From Thermoleophilaceae bacterium (lineage in GTDB: Bacteria; Actinomycetota; Thermoleophilia; Solirubrobacterales; JACPNS01), in NCBI GenBank assembly GCA_016463365.1, contig JAEMRJ010000009.1:1-35345 (forward strand): a stretch of DNA of 35,345 nt, written 5' to 3'. Position numbers and translations under genes: made by a program. This document shows positions 8,201-14,515 of this stretch, piece after piece (within the stretch, counting starts at the first letter, position 1; every line of letters starts with the position of its first letter). The notes beneath the pieces were generated by a model. It was not told the origin of the DNA and made no database searches. It worked only from the letters and a program-made list of their open reading frames with translations.

Positions 8201-9777
8201 ACGCCTGGAAGCGCTCCTTTGCCGGCTTCCCGGCCCCGCTCGGCAGCGCGCCCGCGAAGCAGGGCGTAGTCCCACGCGGCTCTGGTGCCGGCGGTCAGGC
8301 GCGGACGCACTATTCGTTCGACTCAACTGGCGCGACCGGAAAGATCCGCGTGATCGTGATCGACAACTCTCGAGGCGACCTGGCCGGCAGCGATCCCCAC
8401 CAGTACCCGGCAGTTTCATCTCAGTACGACTGGCTCCGCGACGAGTTGCGTGATGCAAAGGCATCGGCGACGCCTGCCGTCGTGGTCGGAAACCGCGACC
8501 TCAACCAGAGCTTCGGGCCCAAGATCAACGCCGCAAGCGATGAAGATGCTCGCCGGGTGGCAACGCTCCTCCGAGATGAGGGTGCGTCCGCGTACTTCTT
8601 CGACCGTCCCGAGGAGAACCGCGCCTATCCAATCCCAGCAGGCGAATCCGACACCGCCAACACGATTCCCTCGTTCGGCACTGGAACACTCGGCTATCGC
8701 TCGGTGATCGAGAACTCACCTGACAAGGCAAGCTCGCTGTACGGCGAAACGGGGATGCTGCTCGCGCAGGTCGAGGTGTCGAAGCGGAACCCCCAGACAA
8801 ACCGCGCACCGGTGAGCGTCCGCATGATCCCGCTCGTCTCCAGCCTGAACATCGAAGCGATCGACGGAACGCTGCTCCGTCGCAGCCGTCCGGCGCTCTT
8901 CAGCGGCATCGCGGCACGTCCGCCTGCTGGCGATCGATGGGGTCAGAACGCAAGCCCGGCGGGGTCTGACCCGTACACGACATTCCCAACACCCGTCTGC
9001 ACATCAGGTGCCTGCAACACCCGCCTTGCACCGGAGTACAAGTTCACATCCAGCGATCCGGACATCGCGGACTTCGTGGCAGTTGACCCGCAGTCGAGCA
9101 ACCTTCGCAAGCCGCTGCTCGGAGCGAACGGGAAGCCGGTCGCAGATTCTTCCTCCGGACTGCTCTGTGCCTACAACGCCGGTACGACGAACGTCTCGAT
9201 CAGCGCCGGCGGCCAGACGTTCTCGCGCTCGGTGACCGTCCAGCCCGGAACCGCCCAGCCGCCGTGCGGAACCGTCCCGCTCGCGGCCAGCCGCTTCCCG
9301 GCCTCGAAGCCCAGCGTGCAGTCGCCGCCGCCCCCGGCGCCGTTGCCACTGAACCCGGTGATCAATCTCGTCCCCCCGGTGCCGCCGGTCCCGGCCACAC
9401 CTGTACCACCTGCGCAGATCGCGCCTGCTCCGATCGAGCCCTTCATCCTCGCTCCGCTCAGCCTCGCGACGGTGCCAGTCGTGCCGCCGCCCCCGCCGCC
9501 GTCGCTCGCGCGCCCGATACCTCCGACCGGCGGTATGGCCCGCGCGCCCGAGAAGCAGCGTGACGATGAGGTGGCCACTGAGGACTCCCAGGCTTTCTCC
9601 GCCTACCGCCACGACGATTCGCCCAACTACACCATGACGCTCGCCGGGTTGATCCTGCTCTCGGCAGCCATCGGAGTCGCCCTGCCGGGCACCCGCCGCG
9701 GACGCGGCGGTACCCGCGCAGTTCCGGCGAGCATTCACCCCACACATCAACAGAACAACTGGAGGACACCGCGATGA
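5209..9777 (+). CDS. Large membrane-anchored surface protein: propeller, metallophosphoesterase-like and Ig-like domains
   Basis: A 1522-residue exported protein. Residues 1-31 are a signal peptide. Residues ~40-880 form a long propeller-like region (HAVGDDGEMWLWRSE, GYAIGRNGTILHYG). Residues ~895-1225 resemble the calcineurin-type metallophosphoesterase fold by strand order: RFFMYAGG where GD is expected, LPVFAAVSSGDS in place of the GNHD strand, RVIVIDNSRG, then SQYDWLRDELRDAK and PAVVVGNRDL, then AYFFDRPEEN where GHxH is expected. The metal ligands appear to be lost, so it may be a pseudoenzyme. Residues ~1260-1345 look like a Big_2-type Ig domain (FTSSDPDIADF...GTTNVSISAGG). A proline-rich linker (~1360-1455) and one membrane helix (~1474-1494, TLAGLILLSAAIGVALPG) with a basic tail follow. 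Both ends overlap neighbours as ATGA. The substrate or partner is unknown. Confidence 0.85.
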   Translation: MRSDSMRNAGIALAAIAAALLLATVGGSQAGAGPGGLSRVQPIVSAITTIGFESSTGGVFGSSLLGAATAGEAGEAWAFQKQAPSNLPPKLNGQPLTIGDDPSSSWQSMFYRYTDAKGWHAAATPLDGTTGQPLSKFEPVVASGAITPHGGGVLIGTANGYPNGTVVVRQPGGEWKSTSPPALVLNGGTLMQTPTGRAPATAFEVSETTNVLASATGTTVEGVMHYDGTTWTREAVELPVGSAGRFEVVAIDATAADNAWLLAKLDSSLGRGIALFRRDVSGAQPVWREEILAPSVVANRDTPTSGVSNLRPIEQAALTKNVGVDPLTVTSDGVWIDGRLSVGSADKDFTAYFDISDDRVTGTWCDAVGANDPCDHEFGAKFSRAVGYRSTAWTGSGFGTRVITGALNASGDLASNRGTYLSLSGNQFVRVPGIGDADKVTSALSSASSGWISPNAIVTDKSRPEVLKAWSVGTRSPFTGVIGRPGAAPGDIGSQALAVGLNGTVARYSPGAGWSTEFLLSSTGLVRRPNLRAVAWPEANRAHAVGDDGEMWLWRSETSLWEKDGGAPLGFTEKLTGIAFDPSNPSEGYAIGRNGTILHYGKSWAKVCFSTNQPADPDCDEDSRGQRLPAAFDFNAKRRISFIAIAYAGSEPIVIGAVKDAALSSTRPIVLVRRNGSWQEEQGAAEILAQQFPKPTSAGPHTVSGLSDGAAFIGGNGIAIQRDSAGGQWHGLDQPLPPLPMIAAALYRASGKLRLLVSVTRKSDYAQIPLDASAGIGQPQPLLQSLIPSAEGFLMRQTENGWEDVEQSGYLATKFADVDRPFQPPPIQGILAAGNGDAWVVGGQNSYPTASRSGYESDASGAPRNRVMTSYIARFEAGGASSTAGQAVATPVEQSPNSVNFVVGANAACEVAECADFANAGIAPDVQLASALNQAARMSAASNGPRFFMYAGGRRPDGATSAATDSQLSRLSSLLSVEPNLPVFAAVSSGDSVAGSADAWKRSFAGFPAPLGSAPAKQGVVPRGSGAGGQARTHYSFDSTGATGKIRVIVIDNSRGDLAGSDPHQYPAVSSQYDWLRDELRDAKASATPAVVVGNRDLNQSFGPKINAASDEDARRVATLLRDEGASAYFFDRPEENRAYPIPAGESDTANTIPSFGTGTLGYRSVIENSPDKASSLYGETGMLLAQVEVSKRNPQTNRAPVSVRMIPLVSSLNIEAIDGTLLRRSRPALFSGIAARPPAGDRWGQNASPAGSDPYTTFPTPVCTSGACNTRLAPEYKFTSSDPDIADFVAVDPQSSNLRKPLLGANGKPVADSSSGLLCAYNAGTTNVSISAGGQTFSRSVTVQPGTAQPPCGTVPLAASRFPASKPSVQSPPPPAPLPLNPVINLVPPVPPVPATPVPPAQIAPAPIEPFILAPLSLATVPVVPPPPPPSLARPIPPTGGMARAPEKQRDDEVATEDSQAFSAYRHDDSPNYTMTLAGLILLSAAIGVALPGTRRGRGGTRAVPASIHPTHQQNNWRTPR

Positions 9778-10565
9778 AAAGAACTCTCGCGCGCATTGCG
9801 GACCGGTCCGGTCCGGCTGCCCTGATCGTCGCCATTCTCGCGCTGACCGTTTCGACGGTCGGAGTTGCTGCGGCAGTCAGCTACAAGGGACCGAGCACCA
9901 AACCACAACCGTACGGGGTGCTCGTGCTCGACAAGAACAAGCGGTTCCCGTCATCGGCGATCCCCAAGGTTCGCTCTGCGAAGAGTGCCGATTCCCTCTC
10001 CAAGAAGGGACTGACGAAAATCAAGGACACCTGCCCGAGCGACGCCAAGAGCATCGGCACGTACTGCCTCCAGACCCAGACATACCGGGTGCCCTCTGCC
10101 GATTCGGGAAAGAACAACTTCTTCTACGCGAGTCAGGCGTGCGCCGCTCGCGGCGGATGGCTGCCGACCGCCAGCGAGCTGATCGGAGCCGCAGGCAGGA
10201 TCGAGTTGATGTCGACGATCGACGACGACCCGAACACGGCGCTGGTGGACGTTGACGGCACGAACGGTCTGAAGGACCAGCGCGAGATGACTTCCACGCT
10301 CGTCACCACCGCGGCCGGCTCCAGCGCCGCGGGATCGATCGGTGTGACCACCGGCTCAAAGGGCGATCCCAACCAGTCCGAGCTCGACCCGACTCCGCTT
10401 CCGGCCAACCCGCAGCCGGGCACGCTTCAGTACGTCACCGTCTACGACAACAAGAACGGCGGCGGCTTCGCCGGGTCAAAGGCCGTCTCGGAGCCCGAGA
10501 ACTTCCGTTGCGCCTGGGCCAAGGCTCAGAAGCGCGACCAGAAGAAGGTTGTGATCGTTCCGTAA
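9774..10565 (+). CDS. Exported protein with C-type-lectin/FGE-fold-like domain
   Basis: A 263-residue protein with an N-terminal signal anchor or signal peptide (PAALIVAILALTVSTVGVAAA, about residues 13-33). The segment ASQACAARGGWLPTASEL (~residues 121-138) and the closing ENFRCAWA (~245-252) resemble the AC...GGRLPTEAEW and GFRCA signatures of the formylglycine-generating enzyme/C-type-lectin-like superfamily. The domain is short, and I see no catalytic cysteine pair, so a binding role is more likely than enzymatic activity. The start ATG overlaps the preceding stop (ATGA) and is preceded by GGAGG with good spacing. It is the third gene of the secreted-protein run after the FtsH-like gene. 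The family assignment rests on motifs only. Confidence 0.75.
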   Translation: MKRTLARIADRSGPAALIVAILALTVSTVGVAAAVSYKGPSTKPQPYGVLVLDKNKRFPSSAIPKVRSAKSADSLSKKGLTKIKDTCPSDAKSIGTYCLQTQTYRVPSADSGKNNFFYASQACAARGGWLPTASELIGAAGRIELMSTIDDDPNTALVDVDGTNGLKDQREMTSTLVTTAAGSSAAGSIGVTTGSKGDPNQSELDPTPLPANPQPGTLQYVTVYDNKNGGGFAGSKAVSEPENFRCAWAKAQKRDQKKVVIVP

Positions 10566-10576
10566 AGGCCATGGCG

Positions 10577-12553
10577 ATGTTCGGAGACACTCACAAGCGC
10601 GCCGCAAAACTGCGCCTGATCGCCGGCGGACTCGCAGCCGTGCTCGCCGCATGCGCGTTTCTTTCGCTCGCAGCGGCGGACGCGGACGCTGTGATTCTGC
10701 CTCCGCAGGCGCTGAGCGTGCCCGGGGGCAACGTCTTCGAGGCAGGTGACGTTGCGATCTCCGAGGACGGCACCGGGGGAGCGGTTTTCATCGCGGTCAC
10801 CGGCGGCAAGCGCCACGTGTTTGCCAGCTTGCTGCGAAACGGACAGTGGAGCGCGCCGCAACAGGTTGACTCCGGGCTCGAGTTCGACGCGTTCGCCCCG
10901 CGAATCGGTGCTGGCGATGGCGGGCGTCTAGTGGTCGTGTGGGTCGAGCGTGGACCAGCGGACGCCACCGCCAGACACGATCAGCTCTACTCCGCGTCGC
11001 TGGATCCCGGCGCCGCAAAATTCGAGCCTCCGGTGCTCCTGGATTTTGACCTTGGTTCGGCTGACACGGCCTACCCCGATCTGGCGATGAACCCGGCCGG
11101 GACCGCATACCTCGTTTATCGCAATCTCGTCGCCGCAAAGAACTACGGAACGTCCCCTCCTGGCGTGTCGGTCCCCGACGGCGATGCGTTCGTCTACACG
11201 AAGGTCGCCCGCTACAACGGTTGGCTCTGGTCGCGACTCGACCAACCGGTCAATCGCAACGCCGTCGCGACCGTGCGATTTCCGAACCAGGACAATGCGC
11301 CAAAGGTGTCGATCTCCTCGAACGGAACTGGCGCTGTAGCTTTCCAGGAGCCCGACGCATCCGGCTACTCGCGGATCTGGGTGCGAAAGCTGTTTGGCGC
11401 ATCACCCGGACTTCCGCAGCTGGCCAGCCTCACTGAGTACGGTGGCGCACCGCTCCGGGCCGACGCGGATGCGATCGCCATCAGCCTCAGTCGCGCCGGC
11501 GCACTTGGCGTGGCCTTTCGTCAGGCCACCGGAAACCAGTCGGCGCTTGACCGGGCCAGGATCATGACCAATCGGATCCCGGATCCGACCGACGTGCTCA
11601 GCGTTGCGACCAACTTCATGGGCGTGCAGCTGGCCGACTCTGCTGCTGTTTCGGCCGGCGCTGTACCGGGGCGGCCCTATCTGCGAATGAAGAAGGATGC
11701 GGCGTACGACCTCGCCTACGGCCTGCAGGGCACGGCATACGCGCAGCGCAGCACGCCGCAGACGGAGGCTCCGGCGCTCGCCTGGGCAGCAGCAGGGGCG
11801 GGGGCGGCCCAAGATGTGTACGCGTCAGTGTCCGATGATGAGACGACGGTCCAGGCGTCGATCGCCGGTCAGGCGGTGCAGATCAACGACGGCTCGACCG
11901 GCACCTCGGCGAACGCCAGCGTTCCGAACGGTGGCACGATCGAGAATCTGGGATTTGCAGCGAACAACTCAGGCGATGCCGCGGTCGCCGCGATTCAAGA
12001 GACATCTGCCGGGAAGCGCATTCTCGTCGCGACCGTCGATTCGCCACCGGACCCTTTCCAGGTGAACGTGCGAACGTCGTGGATCCGCATTCCAAAGCCG
12101 GGCGTTTCATGGATTCGGCTCACCGACGGAAGTGGTCCTCTTCGCTATGAGGTGTATGTGAACAAGAAGCTGTTGGCATCTACCTTCGCCGATTCCATCT
12201 CGCTGCCCAAGTTGAAGGATGGTCGTCATCAGGTATCGATCTGGGCCGTCGATGCTGCCGGGCAGGTGCTGAGAAGGCCGTCCTTCACTGTCCGCCTGGA
12301 CCGGCGCACCCCGAGAGTGCGGGTGAAACGCCTGCGCGGGCGGGTACAGGTAACGCTTGACGACGGATCGAAGCGGCGATCCTCCGGACTGGGCTCGAAG
12401 TCCCGGGTGTACTGGGGAAGGGGCAGGAGTGCCTCGCTGAGCAAGGGCTCAGCAACTCACCGGTATTCGGGTCGCGGGACACACGAGATCACTGTGCGCG
12501 CATACGACAAGGCTGGAAATCGCACCACGGTCAAGCGCAAAGTGCGCACCTGA
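10577..12553 (+). CDS. Secreted propeller-like protein with C-terminal Ig-like domains
   Basis: A 658-residue exported protein. The N-terminus is a signal peptide (KLRLIAGGLAAVLAACAFLS, cleavage near ADADA). Residues ~45-490 are repeats of the form VAISEDGTGGAVFIAV, LAMNPAGTAYLVY, VSISSNGTGAVAFQ, AANNSGDAAVAAI, spaced 50-100 residues apart, suggesting a beta-propeller. Residues ~498-575 and ~580-658 look like two Ig-like sandwich modules; the last ends VRAYDKAGNRTTVKRKVRT and is strongly basic, like the tail of the first secreted protein of this run. The ATG at 10577 was chosen because AAAGG lies 8 bp upstream; an ATG at 10571 is also possible but too close to that site. It is 11 bp after the preceding stop and is the last gene before a regulatory gap. 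Confidence 0.83.
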   Translation: MFGDTHKRAAKLRLIAGGLAAVLAACAFLSLAAADADAVILPPQALSVPGGNVFEAGDVAISEDGTGGAVFIAVTGGKRHVFASLLRNGQWSAPQQVDSGLEFDAFAPRIGAGDGGRLVVVWVERGPADATARHDQLYSASLDPGAAKFEPPVLLDFDLGSADTAYPDLAMNPAGTAYLVYRNLVAAKNYGTSPPGVSVPDGDAFVYTKVARYNGWLWSRLDQPVNRNAVATVRFPNQDNAPKVSISSNGTGAVAFQEPDASGYSRIWVRKLFGASPGLPQLASLTEYGGAPLRADADAIAISLSRAGALGVAFRQATGNQSALDRARIMTNRIPDPTDVLSVATNFMGVQLADSAAVSAGAVPGRPYLRMKKDAAYDLAYGLQGTAYAQRSTPQTEAPALAWAAAGAGAAQDVYASVSDDETTVQASIAGQAVQINDGSTGTSANASVPNGGTIENLGFAANNSGDAAVAAIQETSAGKRILVATVDSPPDPFQVNVRTSWIRIPKPGVSWIRLTDGSGPLRYEVYVNKKLLASTFADSISLPKLKDGRHQVSIWAVDAAGQVLRRPSFTVRLDRRTPRVRVKRLRGRVQVTLDDGSKRRSSGLGSKSRVYWGRGRSASLSKGSATHRYSGRGTHEITVRAYDKAGNRTTVKRKVRT

Positions 12554-12560
12554 CTCCGGC

Positions 12561-12588
12561 GTTACACGCGAGTAACACGCTGTTCACC
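12561..12588 (+). promoter_or_regulatory. PHO-box-like direct repeats upstream of the PstS-like gene
   Basis: GTTACAC (12561), GTAACAC (12572) and TTCACCT (12583) recur with an 11-bp period, and GTTCACC starts at 12582. A further GTTCACA lies at 12615, 33 bp later. In streptomycetes the PhoP-binding PHO box is made of 11-bp direct repeats with a GTTCACC core. The next gene encodes a PstS-like protein, the classic PhoP target, which supports the call. No convincing -10 hexamer was found at the expected distance. The first two repeats and the GTTCACC core are one base out of phase, so the call stays moderate. Confidence 0.45.
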
Positions 12589-12778
12589 TGATCGTCTCCC
12601 AAAGCAAACGGAGAGTTCACACGATGAATTCGCTGCCGAGTCATCCTTGGCGCGGTGGCGTTGAACGGATCATCAGCCGCCAGAGACAGTCCGAACGCAC
12701 GTGCCACTCCGACTGCTCGATCAGGCGCGCGCAACCAACCAAACCATGCTCCGTCTCGGAGACTCAAGGAGAACAAGA
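12589..12778 (+). other. Long leader before the PstS-like gene
   Basis: About 190 bp without a convincing gene. It holds a short open frame starting at 12624 (72 codons, with GGAGAG upstream) that runs into the PstS-like gene in another frame, and a CTCCG-TCT-CGGAG hairpin just before the AAGGAG ribosome binding site at 12766-12771. It may be an untranslated leader with post-transcriptional control. No known riboswitch was recognised. Confidence 0.35.
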
Positions 12779-14269
12779 ATGCTCTCGACGTACCCCAACC
12801 GGGCGCTCGGCCGTTCGATGCGTGTTGTGTTCGCTGCTCTGATCGCGCTCGTCGCGGTCGCTGCATTCGGCGCAGCCAACTCGAACGCGGCCTACACGGC
12901 CCCGTACACCACCAAGTGCACCGGAACCGACGTTTCCGGTGAAGGCGCAAGCTTCCAGGCAGTCCTTCAGCCTGCACTCATCAACTACTTCCGCACCACC
13001 AACCAGGGTGGCCAGACCGGCGGCTGCGGCAGCGTCGCATCCCCGCCGAACCTGACCTACACCCCCAACGGCAGTGGCGCCGGACGCTCCTCGTTCGGCC
13101 GTGACGGCCTCGGCCGCATCGGCATCACTCGTTACGCAGCGACGGACGAGCCGCCGAGCATCGCCGAAGAGACTCTGATGGAAAGCGCCCAGGGCACCCG
13201 CCCGAACAACGCTTCTCCCGCAACGGGCGTCGGAAAGCTCGGAGTTGCTCCGGTCGCAGCAGGCCCGGTCGCAGTCATCGTCAACTTCCCGGAGCTGTGT
13301 CAGCTGCCGGCAGGTGACCCGGACCTCGGCACGTACGCACGTTTCCAGGTGAGCAACGCTCGCATGGCAGCCGTGTGGACCGGTGACGCATCGGTCGACA
13401 CCTGGGGTGAGTTCCTCCCGGGAATCCAGGCGATCCCGAACAACGTCGACGGCAAGACCGACACCGACTGCCAGGACCAGGCAATCAAGCGCGTCGTCCG
13501 TCAGGACAGCTCTGGCACCACGTTCGCGTTCAAGCACTACCTCAACGGAATCGACAGCGCTCCCGCATGGCTGACCCTGTCCAACACGGTCTGGCCGAAC
13601 AACGCCACGGTGCTCAACACCCACGGTTCGGGCAATGGCGCGCTCGCCCAGAAGGTCGCCGGCACCACCGGTTCGATCGGCTACGGCGACCTCGGCACCG
13701 GCCGCACGAAGGGCTTCCAGAAGTCCCCGGACACCGCCCCGTCGGACCCGGCCGCGACTGTCTACAACAGCGGCAACCAGGTTCCCGGCTACTCAGCCGG
13801 ATCGAACGAGTACTCGTTCAACCAGAGCCTGTTCTGGATCCCGCTCGAGGCTGCTGACGCCACAAACGTCACCGGCACCGGCAACTTCGTCGAGCCGAGC
13901 AGCTACTCGGACACGAACCTGACCGGCAAGCGCGGCGGAAACTGCGCAACCACGACGTTCCACAACGTCCCGCTCGACGGTGGTGGCCGCCCGGACGCGT
14001 TCGCCAACTGGTTCAACGTTGACGGCACGCTCGGCGTCGGCGGATACCCGTCCTGCACGCTGACGTACTTCATCTACTGGGACGACCCGGCAGACGTGTA
14101 CGGAAACACCGCAACTGAAATGGCGAAGGCCCGTACGGTCCGTGACTTCATGCTGACCTCGCTCAACAGTGGACAGAACGTCCTCAACGCCAACGACTAC
14201 TCGCGCCTCCCGACCTACCTGAAGAACGGCGCGACGTACTACCTGAACGGCACCAGCTTCAACAAGTAA
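12779..14269 (+). CDS. PstS-like phosphate-binding protein (orphan)
   Basis: A 496-residue exported periplasmic-binding-protein-fold protein of the PstS type, expected to bind phosphate or a phosphate-like anion outside the membrane. It has a signal peptide (FAALIALVAVAAFGAANSNA). PstS landmarks appear in order: GEGASFQ (TF/SF loop), GSGAGRSSFG (GSG loop), ATDEPP (the SDAPL-like loop with the conserved Asp), VAVIVNFPE, a VWTGDASVDTWGE segment (equivalent to IFLGKITKWND), RQDSSGTTFAF (residues 241-251; R, D, S-G-T anion ligands), and GTTGSIGYGDL. It is longer than the usual ~370 residues because of insertions with extra cysteines. The ATG at 12779 is preceded by an ideal AAGGAG seven bases upstream. 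No pstC, pstA or pstB genes are in the window, so it may sense or store rather than feed a transporter. A terminator follows. Confidence 0.88.
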   Translation: MLSTYPNRALGRSMRVVFAALIALVAVAAFGAANSNAAYTAPYTTKCTGTDVSGEGASFQAVLQPALINYFRTTNQGGQTGGCGSVASPPNLTYTPNGSGAGRSSFGRDGLGRIGITRYAATDEPPSIAEETLMESAQGTRPNNASPATGVGKLGVAPVAAGPVAVIVNFPELCQLPAGDPDLGTYARFQVSNARMAAVWTGDASVDTWGEFLPGIQAIPNNVDGKTDTDCQDQAIKRVVRQDSSGTTFAFKHYLNGIDSAPAWLTLSNTVWPNNATVLNTHGSGNGALAQKVAGTTGSIGYGDLGTGRTKGFQKSPDTAPSDPAATVYNSGNQVPGYSAGSNEYSFNQSLFWIPLEAADATNVTGTGNFVEPSSYSDTNLTGKRGGNCATTTFHNVPLDGGGRPDAFANWFNVDGTLGVGGYPSCTLTYFIYWDDPADVYGNTATEMAKARTVRDFMLTSLNSGQNVLNANDYSRLPTYLKNGATYYLNGTSFNK

Positions 14270-14316
14270 GCAGCTGCCGAAATCGCGCCTGGCCCCAATC
14301 CATCGGGTCGCGTGTC

Positions 14317-14354
14317 AAAAGAGGGTCGGGCATATTGCCCGGCCCTCTTTTTTT
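14317..14354 (+). terminator. Intrinsic terminator after the PstS-like gene
   Basis: GAGGGTCGGGC (14321-14331) pairs with GCCCGGCCCTC (14337-14347), an 11-bp stem with one G-U pair and a 5-nt loop, followed by seven T. The preceding AAAA can extend the stem into the T-run. This ends the PstS-like transcript, so the giant gene downstream needs its own promoter. Confidence 0.93.
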
Positions 14355-14419
14355 GTCACACGACTGTTCCCGTACGCAAACGAGATGTTCACGCCGATGC
14401 GGCCCATCTGTTTGATACT
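14355..14419 (+). promoter_or_regulatory. Possible activator-dependent promoter of giant gene 1
   Basis: GTCACAC (14355) and GTTCCCG (14366) are 11 bp apart, and GTTCACG follows at 14387. A GATACT hexamer (14414-14419) lies 20 bp further and matches the -10 consensus at four of six positions, with no -35 element. A similar arrangement with GATACT precedes the second giant gene. A PHO-box-like site replacing the -35 is possible but weakly supported. Confidence 0.3.
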
Positions 14420-14515
14420 TGGCGAGCGCGGGGCGAAGGTGCTCAGCAGGCCCTCGCGCACTCGAACTTCTCCGCCCGCATCCATCTCTTGTATCCCAAA
14501 GGAACAGCCTCTCCC

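Noticed and set aside
12624..12842. 72-codon frame upstream of the PstS-like gene as a separate protein gene
   Set aside because: Runs out of frame through the PstS-like signal peptide and shows no signal, membrane or domain features; kept only as a possible leader frame.
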